In this document: positions 10,267 to 22,863 of the stretch, piece by piece | How positions within the stretch are numbered: position 1 is the stretch's first letter | Layout of the letters: every line of letters begins with the position of its first letter | NCBI GenBank assembly: GCA_033398695.1 | Contig: JAWKAU010000226.1 | Coordinates: 1-64,000, forward strand | Source of the DNA: Orobanche coerulescens | Taxonomy: Eukaryota > Streptophyta > Magnoliopsida > Lamiales > Orobanchaceae | Reading direction: 5' to 3' | Length of the DNA stretch: 64,000 nucleotides | Translations under genes and position numbers: made by a program | Notes under the pieces: model-generated | What the model saw: the letters and a program-made list of their open reading frames with translations, nothing else | Told to the model about the DNA's origin: nothing | Database searches by the model: none

Positions 10267-11587
10267 ATGGATTTCTCCGAGCTCGATTTCTTGATGACAC
10301 TCCGTGACGCACTAAACGGCTTACCGGAGCAACGTATGCAAGAAAGACACAGGGACGATGCCAACGATATTGATTTCTTGGCCAAATTCCGCAAAGATAC
10401 CGGAATTTCACGAGATAGTAATCCAAATGCGTGCATAGATTGGCTTCGTGCTTGTGAGGAGCACTCGGACTTCAAGGCCGCCCGATCAACCGCCGCGTTT
10501 CGTTGGTGGCAAGGCGCCTCGCGGTAGCGCCGCCGTCTGGTGGCAAAATCAAATATCCGTTCACAACAACGTAAGCCAAAAATCAAAGATTGGCAAAAAT
10601 TCACAAAATATTTCAATCGAAGGTTCAAACCATACCACCACTCGTTGTTCCCCACCACCAATCCTTCGACGCCCGCCGCCAACCTTTGATCAAAGATTTT
10701 TTTCATCGAAGAATTTCAAAGTTTTTTTGACGAAGACGATGTCCCTACCACCATTTTCAATGAAGTAGACGAGACAGAGTTTTCAACGGAGCAATTCAAC
10801 GAAGAAGATGAGTTGAGCCGTGTCTCCTAGTCGACGAACCTAGATCTTGCTACTTTGATCATGGGCTAGTTGGTTGTGTTGGCCAAATTGACCAAAACGG
10901 ACCAAATTATTTTAGTAACGCGAAACAAGATCACGGCCTTATGCTTTCGAAACGGCTAATCTTGAAGATGAACTCTTTGTCACCGACGACTTTGAAATGA
11001 CAATTTCTGCGGCATTTTTGATGACAAAGAAGACAATGGTTGAGTCGAGCCGCCTATCGAGCAAAGTGGGTCGTATGACTTTGTTGCGGTACGAAACGAG
11101 CCTAGTGGATTAATTTTTGATGAGACATTATTGGAGGAGCCCAAAGAATATTGAAACGGAGTGTTGGTTAGATTATGACGGACCGCCAAAGATTTGATGA
11201 GGAACCAATTGATGAAGAGGAATCCGTAATAAATCCTATGGTTCCCACCGTAATAAATTCTGTTTTCCATTTTTGATGATGAACCCGAGAAATCGGTGTT
11301 TCCACTGGAGGAGGAACCCGATGTGGAGTTAACTGTGGCCCCATTTCGTATATCCACTCATGTCATGATATCGGTATTACTCGCGGAGTAAATATTATTA
11401 TTTTATTAATAATGATAGTTATTTTGTTGGTGATTCTCGAGGGGGCCCCACTACCTATCGTCTCAAGATTTTGGGTCATGTACGTATCATGGACATCTTC
11501 GAGATCAAATACTTAGAGGCTTTAGTTAATTATCTTGGTGACGAAGGAGTTCGAATTGAGGACAATTCCCTTTAAAGAGAGAGGGTA
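10267..11587 (+). pseudogene. TE-B decayed gag-like ORF
   Basis: ATG 10267 opens [22 protein letters not shown], then DIDFLAKF and [19 protein letters not shown], clearly homologous to the intact TE-I protein. Frame is lost around 10485-10527. Later pieces include the acidic middle ([12 protein letters not shown] at about 10750) and the NNDSYFVGD / TTYRLKIL / EIKYLEAL module (11385-11530) just before the polypurine tract. No enzyme domains are present. The helper for transposition would have to be another element. Confidence 0.78.
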
Positions 11588-13205
11588 TGATACAAATCGG
11601 TCAACATCATCAAATACAAAAAGAAGATTATCCGACCAAGCTTGGTTGAGTCGCGAGCATACATAAAATCCTCATGCAAAATACATGGACAAATTACCAA
11701 TTCTCGCGCACGACGACTTCGTGAGCGCTTTAGTATTTTGTCCATAACTTTCTCGTCCGAAATCCGATTCAGGTGATTCAAGTGGTCATGGAAAGCTAAG
11801 AAAGAGAGCTACAAATCTTATGAGACCATAGGACCAAATTCGGACTCATTGGATCCCAGAAATGACAAAACCGACAGCATCATATTTGGTCCAAGATCAT
11901 GAAGATTTTTGTCTCTTCTAGTTTCAAGACTTGATACGATATCTAAATCGAAGAAGCTCCAATAAAAATCGACATCCACGACGATATAAATTCGCATGGT
12001 CATGCATCACTATACTTGGGAGAAAAGAATACGCAGATTGGAGTTACGTTGTTAATCGGAATCGGAGTAACGTAAAACTCAACGACGGAATCGGTCCGAA
12101 AGCATGAAATTCGGCCATATCATGCTTGAAAGAGACTCATGATTTGTCAAGATGCATGAAGATATTTTCTCTTCCCCACCATAATAAAAATCGGCCCTAG
12201 CATAAAGATTTGATGAAGACTTTCATCAAATATCTCCTTCATGTCATTTTCCTTCATGTCATAATCACCCTAGTAATTCCAAAAGGCTTGATACCATATC
12301 ACCACATAATCCTCACAATCCCTCCATGATTCGGCCGAGTTGCACAAGATTGGAAGAAGACTTTCCTCAAAACTTTCCTTCATGTCATTATCCCTAATGT
12401 CTTAGTCACCATAATAATTCCAAAGGGGTTGATATCATATCTTCACAAAATCCTCCTAATCACCTAAGTTGAGTTCGGCCGATTTGAAGAATAAGGGATG
12501 ATATTTAGTGAAGATCTTCTTCATGTCACCATCACCATCACAAGTCCAAGATTCATCAAAGATTTCTTCATGTCTTAATCACCTAATAAAACCAAGATGC
12601 TTGGTATCTCCTCCTTAGATATTTCGGCCGAAATGGAAGCATGCTAGGAAGCTTCATTTTCTTGTTTTTGTTGTATTTTCTTAAAGTTGGAAACTACTAT
12701 ATATAGTAGTACTTGATTGTATTTGTAATAATCTTGAATCTTGAAAATTAATAAACCTTGTATTTCTTTGAAATATACGTTGAACGAGTTCAACAAAACT
12801 TAGTTATTGTTTCGACGCGTCTCGAGATTTTAACTTGATCAATTCTCAATAGGTCTTGAGGAGAGATTACTTTTATCGAGTTATAGGTCTAATTCGGTAA
12901 AACACATTCAAACCCATACACTATCCTACATCACGGCCGAAAACCGTATAAATTTCGGTCACCACCTTGTATTTTGCTGTATCGACGAATTGTCAGACGA
13001 GAGTCTTGCGCTCGGAAGTGCTATATCGACGAAGTTCTTGCTCGAATCGGCCAGAGCGACTTGCTTCATTTCGACCGAAATCGCTCGCTACCGTACGTGA
13101 AAGAGTCTTCTGCTGTACCGAGAGAGAATTCGTAACATAAAACCGTGATAATCTTCCGTTGTATTTTATACGTTTTACGTACACTTACATACGTAATTCG
13201 TATCA
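11588..13205 (+). repeat. TE-B 3' LTR
   Basis: This 1618-bp partner of 8376-9993 follows the polypurine tract AAAGAGAGAGGGTA. Similarity is high except for a divergent patch near 12981-13090. The palindromic TATA box is at about 12693-12710. Confidence 0.92.
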
Positions 13206-14499
13206 GGACGAGGCCGTGGTGCGGGCCGAATCCCGAGAGCTCGTGTGAATACACGTGCGAATGCGAGAAACAATGCCAATTCATCGAGCAGCGACGCTGC
13301 CACTCATTCACCTGGGCGTGATCATTCACTATCGGGGAGTCGTACTCGGGACACGGCTCAGTCAGAAGGTGTTCGGGTGGACCCACTTGCTTTTATGCAG
13401 GGCTTGATGGCCCAAATGACGCAGATGGCACAACTTATGGAGACGATGCACAATTCAGTTAATCAAAATCAACAGGCTCCTCCGCCGCCGCCTCAGAGGC
13501 AAGAGAGGGGTGTAAGCAATATCATTAGCGATATCTCTCGCCAGCGACCACCTACCTTTGAAGGCTCATCTGAGCCGGCGGATATTGTTCATTGGCTCGA
13601 ACACTTCGAGAAGTTATTTGCTATGGTGGATTGCCCAGAAGGGCATAAAGTTTCAGTTGCGGCTTACTATCTTGGTAAGAGCGCTCATTCATGGTGGTTA
13701 TCGTTGAAGCCCACCGACGGATCATGTACTTGGGATCAGTTCAAAACTCTCATGATGGAGAGGTACTATCCGGCCCCACTCAGAGAGGCCAAGCTGTCAG
13801 AGTTACTCACTCCCGACCCCTCATCAGACGCGGATGTTCTCGCCATTGCCGAGAAATTTCAGGAACTTCTTCCGTTCGCCTCATCTATCATTCACTCTGA
13901 GGCGGACAAGATCAAGTATTTCAGCAAGAGGCTGAAACCTCGTATGCAACTACAACTGCTTAATCATAATTGCACCACGTTGGCCGAATTCATTGAGAAA
14001 GCTCTTACTTACGAGCTTACTGCTAAGGAGATTGCTAAGCAACAACCTTCATCTGCTGGCAAGAAGTCTAAGAACCATAATCAGTCTGACGGGAGTCAGG
14101 CCACTTTCAAGAAACCACGTGCGGGTTCTACTTTCTCTGAGCGACCTCCCCTGGCGTCTAAACCCGCGGAATCTCAGTCACGAGCGGACAGTTCGGCCAT
14201 CACCTGTTTCAACTGTGAGGAACAGGGCCATTTCAGCACCAAATGTCCGGCGATGCATCACGTGCCACAACCGTGGATTGCTGGGCATAGGGCCCGTTTT
14301 GCCGAAGGGACTCTAAACCCACTCCGGCCATCTCAGCCCCGTGACATTCAAAGATGCGTAATCAAAGCCACTTAGTCGGCTGCTTAAGACGACAGAGCTA
14401 GCAAGGGCGGAGCTAAGAGCTATCGACGGAGCGTGCGGTTCGGGGCAAGCCCCGAATTTACGAGATGAAGAAGACCGATGATCCAGAGGCCCGAATGAT

Positions 14500-14811
14500 C
14501 TCGTGTACACTCGATATTCTATCCCACTGTGTGTACCCTTTTTGATACCGGTGCATCGCATTCATTCATTTCGGAGTCATGTTTGAGTAGACTACGTCTG
14601 GGTAGTGCTACTAGTTGTGAGCCTTATGTCATTGGCCTACCCGATGGTAGACGAATTATCGGTAATCGTGAGATTCGAATTGTCCGATTCAGTTTCATGG
14701 TCGTGTATGGCGGCGGACCTAATCGTAGTAGATTTGCCGAGGGACGACGTCATCTTGGGTATTGATTGGATGGATCGTCATGATGCCACCATTAGTGTCC
14801 GTAGCGTATGA
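14500..14811 (+). pseudogene. TE-D pol: aspartic protease (frameshifted)
   Basis: The active-site triad DTG is at 14544-14552 within TLFDTGASHSFIS. The C-terminal part (DLIVVDLPRDDVILGIDWMDRHDATI) lies in another frame up to 14811. At least one frameshift therefore sits between about 14650 and 14710. The enzyme would process Gag-Pol, but this copy is broken. Confidence 0.85.
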
Positions 14812-14887
14812 TCACTATCATTGCGCATTTATGGGGTTGAATGTGTGTTTCGGGAGGTAATCCCTACTGCTCAGTAAGGTCATTAAT

Positions 14888-16598
14888 TTGATGAAAGCGA
14901 CGATTACTCGATCGGGGATGTGTTGGTTATTGGTGCTATATGACCAAAACCGAGAAATCATCAGTATTGTTGTCAGATATTCCGGTAGTATGGGAATATG
15001 CCGACGTTTTTCAGACGAGATACCTGGCTTGCCTCCACAGAGAGATGTGGAATTCACGATTGAGTTGGAGCCCGGTACGTCTCCGATATCGAAGGCACCA
15101 TACCGGATGGCCCCGACCGAAATGCAGGAATTAAAGAACCAACTTGAGGAGTTGTTCGAGAAAGGTTATATCCGACCGAGTGCATCCCGTGGGGAGCACC
15201 AAAGGCCGCTTTGTCAAGAAGAAGGATGGTTCGTTCGGTTGTGTATTGATTAGGAATTGAACCAGTGACGATCAAGAATAAGTATCCTTTACCCCGCATT
15301 GATGATCTCTTAGATCAACTTCGTGAGCTTCAAGATTTTCCAAGATCGACTTAAGATCTGGATATCACCAGTTGCGGATTCGAGAGTCGGATATCGCGAG
15401 GACGGCGTTTCGAACACGCTATGGTCATTATGAGTTCGTAGTTATGCCGTTCGGGCTAACTAATGCACCTGCGGTATTCATGGAGTTAATGAATCGGGTT
15501 TTCATCGACTTTTTGGATCAGTTTGTTGTTGTCTTCATCGATGACATTTTGATTTATTCTCGTAACCGAGAGGAGCACGAGGTTCATCTTCATCAGGTTC
15601 TCGACGTGTTGAGACGAGAGCAACTTTATGGAAAGTTTTCCAAATGCGAGTTCTGGATGTCCGAAGTGACTTTTCTCGGACATGTAATTTCATCAGACGG
15701 AGTTCGTGTCGACCCTCAGAAGACGGAGGCTATCCGAGATTGGTTACCTCCGAAGAATGTTAAGGAAATCCGAAGTTTTCTCGGATTAGCGGGTTATTAT
15801 CGGCGGTTTGTGGAAGGATTTTCTAAAATCGCTCAACCCTTGACGAACCTTTTGCGAAAGGATAAGAAATACACGTGGTCCGACGCGTGTCAACGGAGTT
15901 TTGAGGAACTCAAGAGCCGGTTAATGTCAGCACCTGTACTTTCCTTGCCGCAGGGGACGGAGGGATTTGTGGTTTATAGTGATGCGTCCGGACAGGGTCT
16001 CGGATGTGTGCTCATGCAGAATGGAAAGGTTATTGCCTATGCTTCACGGCAATTGAGACCTTACGAGGTTAATTATCCGACTCATGATCTGGAGCTAGCA
16101 GCCGTGGTGTTCGCTTTGAAAATTTGGCGTCATTATCTTTATGGCGTTACCTGTCAGATATTCACCGATCATAAGAGTTTAAAGTATATATTCACTCAGA
16201 AGGAGTTAAATATGCGACAGAGGCGGTGGTTAGAACGAATCAAAGATTATGATATCGAGATCCTTTACCACCCGGGCAAGGCGAACGTTGTCGCCGACGC
16301 CTTGAGTCGTAAGTCCGTGCAGGAACAGATGCTTGCTCGTTTAACAGTTCAGAAGGAGCTTCAGCAGGAATTCCTTAGACCCGAGATCGAGGTCTGGCTC
16401 CAGCGAGTTCAGGGACAGCTTTGTATGTTGGAGATTTCATCGTCACTTGAAGAGGTAATCAGAGAGAATCAGAGTTCAGACCCTTCATTGTTGCGCATCC
16501 GTGAGGATGTGGCTCGAGAAAGCCCTGGATTCGTGGTCCACGAGGATGGACTTTTGAGATTTAAGAATCGGTTGTGCGTACGGCGAATGACGAGTTGA
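14888..16598 (+). pseudogene. TE-D pol: reverse transcriptase and RNase H
   Basis: The RT N-terminal part (GLPPQRDVEFTIELEPGTSP, APYRMAPTEMQELKNQL) is in one frame. After frameshifts near 15190-15370, a long open stretch (15372-16598) carries [20 protein letters not shown], the catalytic [20 protein letters not shown] and [18 protein letters not shown]. RNase H follows with [38 protein letters not shown], and [15 protein letters not shown]. The sequence is of chromovirus Tekay/Del type. Confidence 0.9.
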
Positions 16599-16599
16599 A

Positions 16600-17862
16600 A
16601 AACTCGATTTTGAGAGAAGCTCATACTACCCCTTATTCGTTCATCCGGGTCTAGCAAGATGTACAAGGACTTGAAACAAAATTACCGGTGGAGTAATATG
16701 AAGTAGAAGTCGCAGAATTTGTTTCGAGATGCTTAACTGTCAACAAGTTAAGATTGAACATCGGCCAAGCGGGTATCTTGAAACCTCTCCCTATTCCGGA
16801 GTGGAAGTGGGAAGACATTTCTATGGACTTCATCACGAGTTTGCCGGCCAGTCGTCGTGGCATGAATACGATCCAGGTGATTGTGGACCGCTTAACTAAA
16901 TCAGCTCATTTCCTTGAGATCAAGGATACGTGGGGTCCCGAGAGACTCGGCTCGATTGTTCATCAAGGAGATAGTGAGACCGCACGGTACTCTAAGAGTA
17001 TCGTTTCCGATCGTGACGGACGATTTGTGTCTCATTTTGGAAATCGATTCATCGTGCTATGGGAACTCACTCAATCTCGCATCGCCTTTCATCCTCGGTC
17101 GGACGGACAATCGAGAGGACTATTCAGACATTAGAGGACATGTTGAGGGCATGCGTCCTCGATTGGAAGGACGATTGGGAAGCCCAACTACCATTGATCG
17201 AGTTCACGTATAATAATAGTTGGCATGCTTCCATTAAGATGGCACCTTACGAGGCCTTGTACGGTCGTCGTTGTCGCTCTCCTCTGTGTTGGGATGACTT
17301 GTCAGAATCAATCGGCACCGAGCCCGATATGCTTATAGCCGCCCGGGAGAAGGTAGCTTTGATCAAGAGTCGTATGTTGACAGCTCAGAGTCGACAGAAA
17401 TCGTATGCGGATAATCGTCGTCGACCACTAGAGTTCGAGACGGGTGACCATGTTTTGGTCAAGGTATCCCCGAGTCGAGGTATTTTCCGTTTCGGAAAAC
17501 GGGGGAAGTTGAGTCCGAGATTCATTGGACCGTTTGAAATTTTGGATCGAGTAGGCGAGTTAGGTTATTGATTGGCTTTACCTCCGGCTTTGAGCAGGAT
17601 TCATAATGTGTTTCACGTCTCTCAGTTGCGGAAGTATGTTGCCGACCCGAGTCACATACTTCAGTTCGACGAAATCGAGATCGCAGATGATCATTCGTAC
17701 GAGGAGTGTCCTGTACGAGTGTTAGAGCGGCGAATCAAACATTTGAGGAACAAGACAATCCCTTTGGTCAAGATTCAGTGGTCTAGACACGGAGTCGAAG
17801 AGGCCACTTGGGAAACCGAGGAGAATATGCGGGAGAGTTATCCCGAGTTGTTTGACCCTTAG
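16600..17862 (+). pseudogene. TE-D pol: integrase and chromodomain
   Basis: The zinc-binding start of integrase (about 16600-16750) is scrambled. The core is readable across frames: PIPEWKWEDISMDFITSLP, IVSDRDGRFVSHF, then VLDWKDDWEAQLPLIEFTYNNSWH and ALYGRRCRSPLCWDD. After an in-frame TGA at 17569-17571 come ALSRIHNVFHVSQLRKYV and a chromodomain (LERRIKHLRNKTIPLVKIQW, ATWETEENMRESYPELF), ending at TAG 17862. Chromodomains of this clade are thought to direct integration to heterochromatin. The TGA replaces a position usually read as Arg (CGA-type). Confidence 0.9.
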
Positions 17863-18248
17863 TTTCGGGGACGAAACTCTTTTTAAGGGGGGGAGTATGT
17901 AATACCCGGTTGTAATTCATTCATTTTCATTCAGTAATTATCAGTCTGTAATTGTCACCCAGTAATTCTCACTCATTAATAATCACTCATCATTCATGAA
18001 TCACTCATTGCGTTCAATGTTGGCATGTTGTAATCGTATATCAGTTACCGATCGTCATTTTATCTCCGTTTTTTAGATCAAGACGGGAGTATTATCATTT
18101 TCATTGTGATTGATAGCCTTGTACTGGGAGTATCATCCTTGGCTCGTGTTAGACTTGTTCACTTCCACATTCGTATGGTATGTCGGATCATTCATCAGTC
18201 GTAACGAGGAATCGGAGTTATCGGATTAATCCACCTTGGCCAGCATTG

Positions 18249-18800
18249 AGTTACGGCCGTAAGGTTCTGGGATACGGCCGTAAGTACAGCGGGTACGGCC
18301 GTAAGTGGTCCAGCAGGCTGCCCAGGCATTTTGGCCGAAGGTGAGTTACGGCCGTAAGGTGGGTTGGATACGGCCGTAAGTGGTGTTCGTAAATTTCGGG
18401 TGTTGTCGACCAAGGGTGACTTACGTCCGTAAGGGTTGCGGCATACGGCCGTAAGTCGAGGCAGGTACGGCCGTAAGGCTTGGCCGGATACGGCCGTACA
18501 CTGCAGGCGGATGTCTGGCCATTTTTGACGAAGGCGGGTTACGCCCGTAAGGTTGGCCGGATACGGCCGTATCATCCGAGTTACGGCCGTAAGGTGTGCG
18601 GTACGGCCGTAAGGATGTCGACGGGTGTTTTTGACGAAGGCGGGTTACGCCCGTAACTCAGGAGCGGTTACGGCCGTAAGTCTGTCGGCAGGCTTTCGGA
18701 CGAAGCTGAGTTACGGCCGTACGAGTTGGCCGGTTACGGCCGTAAGGCCAATGACTTGGAATGTTACGGCCGTAAGAGGGCCGAGTTACGGCCGTAACTT
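18249..18800. repeat. TACGGCCGTA palindrome array in the TE-D 3' LTR
   Basis: This is the second copy of the array. Several units that are variant in the 5' LTR are exact here (for example near 18295, 18667, 18735 and 18770), while one exact 5' unit is variant here (18423). It lacks one unit pair present at about 5605-5640. Confidence 0.88.
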
Positions 18801-19260
18801 CCGGCAGTATTTAAGGACTTGGCCGGGTCATTTTTCCTCACTTCTTCATTTTTCCATCTTCATCCGAGAGAGAGGGTTGAGGGAGAGATTTTGCAATCAT
18901 CAATCACTTGAGTGTGTAATTTCATCATCTTCATTCATTTGGGAAGCTTGGATACTCGTTTAAACTCGTGTTCTTCGGATCGAAGTGATTGGATCTTCAA
19001 GAGGTAATTTCTTCAACACCTTGGATTTCGATTCTATGTTGAGATATGATGTTTTGGACATTATAATCATGTTATATGAAGGGGTATGTATATGATTATG
19101 AGTTTGTATAAGGATTCATTGGATTATTGAAGGATTATACAAGAACACTTTGATTATCGAGTTGAATTTGGGGGTTTTCGATTAATTGTCGTTATAATCA
19201 CGTTTTCGGATATTCATTTTGGATTATTGATCATTCGGAAGATGTTTGTTGGTTTGAAAC

Positions 19261-20241
19261 TGATACGATATCTAATATTCCAGTCGAAGAAACTCCAATA
19301 AAAATCGACATCCATGATGATGCAAATTCGCATGGCCATGCATCGTTATACTTAGGAGAAAATGTTAAACGGATTGGAGTTACGTTGTTAATCGGAATTG
19401 GAGTAACGTAGAATTCGACGACGGAATCGGTCCGAAAGCATGAAAAATCGGCCATATCATGCTTGAAAGGGACATATCTTGACTTCATATCTTTACAAAA
19501 TAATGAAGTGATTTCCTCCTTCCCCACCATGACACAAACGGCCGAAACTTGTAGATGGAGTGAAGATTTTCTTCTTCATGTCATTGTCCCTCATTTCATT
19601 ATCACCCATGTAATTCCAAGGAGGAAGATATCTTCATCAAATCTACACCAAATCCTCCTCACTCCTTGATTAGGATCGGCCGATTGGAAGCTTGCAAGAA
19701 GGATGATTTGTGAAGACTTTCATCAAAGATCCTTCATGTCACCATCATGAAATAAAGACCAAGATCTCTTCATGTCTCAATCAAATAATAAAATCCAAGA
19801 TTGCTTGGTATCCCCTTGATATTTTCGGCCGATTAGGATGATTGCTAGGAAGTTTCGTTTTCTCGTTTTGTTGTATTTTCTTTCGGTTGGAAACTACTAT
19901 ATATAGTAGTGTTCGTTGTATTTGTAAGATATCTTGAATCATAAAAAAAACCTTGTATTTCCTTTGAAATATACGTTGAACGAGTTCAGCAAACCTTAGT
20001 TATTGTTTCGACGCGTCTCGAGATTTTAACTTGATCAATTCTCAAAAGGTCTTGGGAAGAGATTACCTTTTATCGAGTTATAGGTCTAGTTCGATAAAAC
20101 ACATCACAATCCGTACATCACACTACCTCACGACCGAACACCATCAAAATTTCGGCCACCTTTAGTAAAATTCAAGTGATACTTTGTTACTTGTTAATCT
20201 TCCGTTGTGTTTTATACGTATTACTCACGTAATTCGTATCA
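19261..20241 (+). repeat. TE-E 5' LTR; first 151 bp encode the Pol tail
   Basis: Ends are TGATACGATATC and TTCGTATCA. In the frame used across the polypurine tract, 19261-19411 is open and encodes a tail with IKIDIHDD, HASLYLGEN, GVTLLIGIGVT and then a TAG. The palindromic TATA box is at 19893-19910 and the ACGCGT block at 20008-20098. Confidence 0.92.
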
Positions 20242-20245
20242 TAAG

Positions 20246-20258
20246 TGGTACCAGAGAC
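20246..20258 (+). promoter_or_regulatory. TE-E primer-binding site
   Basis: TGGTACCAGAGAC starts four bases after the LTR. It is an iMet-type site with changes at the sixth base and the end. Unlike TE-A, B and J, it is not followed by the GCCCAAGG / CCTTGGGC stem. Confidence 0.72.
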
Positions 20259-20292
20259 ATTTGTATCACAGCTCTCGACGTTACTCAAGAAG

Positions 20293-22863
20293 ATGGCATT
20301 CACCGATGAAGAAGTGGCACAACTACGTGACGTTCTTCGTGGCTTACCGGAGCCCAGAATCCAAGCACGACGAGGATACGACACCATGCATGCACCACGA
20401 CATGCTGATGAATACAAGACAAGCGAACTCCCGGAGTTCGTAGGCGGCACCGATCCCGAGGTTTATTTGGAGTGGGAAAGAAAAATTGAACGAATGTTCG
20501 AGTTCAAGGATCTCAATGACGAGGTACGTTGCAAGTATGCGATCCTCAAACTTGGAAAGGTAGCTTCCCTTTGGTTTGAGCGAATGAAGACACAAAGAGT
20601 TCGTGCCGGAAAAGAGAAGATACGTTCGTGGGATTCTCTAAAAAAGAAACTACGAAAGAGATATGTCCCGACTACACACAAGTTAAGCTTGTATCGAAAA
20701 ATTTCTGAACTCACGCAAGGAAAACTAAGTGTCGAGGAGTACATCGAGGAGTTTGAAAACTTATCCTTGATGGGAGAACTTGAAGAAAGCGAAGAATTGC
20801 GGATGTCCCGTTTCCTACGAGGTTTGAACAAAAACATTGCTAATTCCGTGGAACTCTACCCCTATTCCGACTTTGATACTTTATGCGGACTTTGCATAAA
20901 GTTGGAAAATCAAAACAAAACAAAAATCTCTAAACCCGAATTCCCACCTAAATACGGAAATACCAACTTTGGCGCGAGTTCTAGCTCGTTTCCAAAACCT
21001 ATCACCACAAGCCAACCCGTTACTACCATCCCAGAAACTCCTATCACACCAAAGGAAACAAGCCTATCTAAAGTCCGGTGTTTCAAATGTCAAGGATTTG
21101 GACACTATCAAAGTGCTTGTCCAAATCGGAGGATTGTGACGTTACGAGAAGCCATAGCCGTCCGAGAAGAATTACTAGCCGAAGAAGAAAGAGTTGGAGA
21201 CGTTTTTAACTTAGAAGCTGACGAAGAAGAAGAAGAATGCGAGGCATACGATGCCCCGAACTATGACACGAACCTCGTCCTTCGCATGTTACAAACGAAG
21301 GCCGCCCCAAGTGACGAAGAACAACGAGACCAAATCTTTCACACGAAGTGTCGTGTCGGAGAGAAATGGTGTAGCTTGATCATTGACGGTGGAAGTTGTA
21401 CAAACGTGGCATCAAGCGAGATGGTCTCAAAACTCGGCTTGATCACCACGGCCCATCCTAAGCCGTATGCACTCCATTGGCTCGATGATGGAAACAAGGT
21501 GAAAGTATCAAGGCAAGTGAAGGTCGGACTCACCATGGGTTCGTATGGCGATGATATTACATGCGATGTACTACCGATGGACGCATGTCACGTGTTATTA
21601 GGAAGACCTTGGTTATTTGATCGGGACGTACTACATCGAGGGAGGAGTAATGAGTATGAGTTACGTGACAAAGGTAAAAAAATTGTTCTTAAACCTATGT
21701 CACCTCAAGCTATCCGGACGATGAGTTCGAAAAAAGTCGAAGGACCGAAACTTACGATGTTTGCAAACGAGAAAGAAGTCGAACACGCCATTGACGATGG
21801 CGAACGTGTTTATTTGATGATGATCAAAGAGGTCCGAAATCTTGCCACCAAATCGCAACATGAGGAAGAGATAGACGCACTATTACACGAGTTTTCGGAC
21901 GTATTTCCCGAAGACTTGCCGGTAGGATTACCACCTATCCGCGGGATTGAACACCAGATTGATCTTATACCGGGAGCTCCATTACCGAACAAAGCGGCGT
22001 ATCGTTGTAATCCCGAAGAAACCAAAGAACTACAACGACAAATTGATGAACTCATGAATCACGGATATGTCCGAGAAAGTTTAAGTCCGTGTGCGGTTCC
22101 AGTTCTACTTGTACCAAAAAAGGACGGAACATGGCGAATGTGTATTGACAGTAGAGCCGTGAATAACATCACCGTCAAGTATCGGTTTCCCATCCCGAGA
22201 CTAGACGACATGCTGGACGAGTTACATGGCTCGGTTATATTTTCCAAAGTTGATTTACGGAGCGGATACCATCAAATCCGCATGCGAGAGGGAGACGAAT
22301 GGAAAATGGCGTTTAAAACAAAGAATGGACTTTACGAATGGGTTGTGATGCCATTCGGCCTCACCAACGCCCCGAGCACTTTTATGAGGTTGATGAACGA
22401 GGTTCTTAAACCTTTCTTGAGAAAGTTTGTTGTCGTGTACTTAGACGACATTTTGATCTACAGTCGGTCCGTAGAGGAACATCTCGAACATTTGCGGTAT
22501 GTAATTGAGACGCTAAGGGAACAAAAACTTTATGGAAAACGGGAGAAGTGTACTTTCCTAGTCGAGAGTCTTATCTTTCTCGGCTATGTTGTTTCGAAAG
22601 ACGGAGTTTCGGTCGACCAAGAGAAGATCGCGGCAATCAAGTCGTGGCCGACCCCAAAAACAATCACGGAGGTACGGTCATTTCATGGCCTCGCTTCTTT
22701 TTACCGACGATTCATACGGGACTTTAGCACTATCTCCAGTCCGATCACGGAGTGTCTGAAAAAGGGAACCTTTGCATGGAACGAGGCGGCTCAAAAGGCT
22801 TTTGAAAATTTGAAGGGAAAATTATGTGAAGCGCCGATTTTGACGTTACCCGATTTTTCATAA
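20293..22863 (+). pseudogene. TE-E gag-protease-RT frame (856 codons, ends in a premature stop)
   Basis: ATG 20293 is chosen because MAFTDEEVAQLRDVLRGLPEP aligns with the starts of sister elements. In order: Gag capsid ([47 protein letters not shown]), CCHC knuckle ([15 protein letters not shown]), acidic linker, protease ([29 protein letters not shown]), and RT ([46 protein letters not shown]). It ends at TAA 22861-22863, where sister elements have Gln before [10 protein letters not shown], a C-to-T change. Everything upstream is open, so Gag and a truncated Pol could still be made if transcribed. Confidence 0.92.

Larger units (their letters stand above)
8376..13205 (+). mobile_element. TE-B: complete non-autonomous gypsy-type LTR element
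   Basis: This 4830-bp element has LTRs at 8376-9993 and 11588-13205 (both 1618 bp), TSD ggacg at 8371-8375 and 13206-13210, and ends TGATAC and TTCGTATCA. The 1.6-kb interior has a perfect iMet primer-binding site and a decayed gag-like ORF of the A/J/I type, with no pol domains. It interrupts TE-D gag near its start. The LTR is a prefix of about 347 bp joined to a TE-E-like LTR. Confidence 0.94.
8344..14375 (+). pseudogene. TE-D gag, interrupted by TE-B
   Basis: Gag starts at ATG 8344 with an Arg/Gly-rich stretch (MERAGRGRGGR). TE-B splits it after 8375 and it resumes in frame at 13211. The main body includes a gypsy Gag capsid region (PPTFEGSSEPADIVHWLEHF, HSWWLSLKP, MMERYYPAPLREAK) and a CCHC zinc knuckle (CFNCEEQGHFSTKCP, about 14206-14250). 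The frame ends at a TAG at 14373-14375, shortly before the protease frame. Gag would form the particle and bind RNA. The 4.8-kb insertion abolishes a normal product. Confidence 0.9.

Noticed and set aside
10248..10706. 152-codon minus-strand ORF in TE-B
   Set aside because: Antisense of the decayed gag-like region. No match to any family I recognise.
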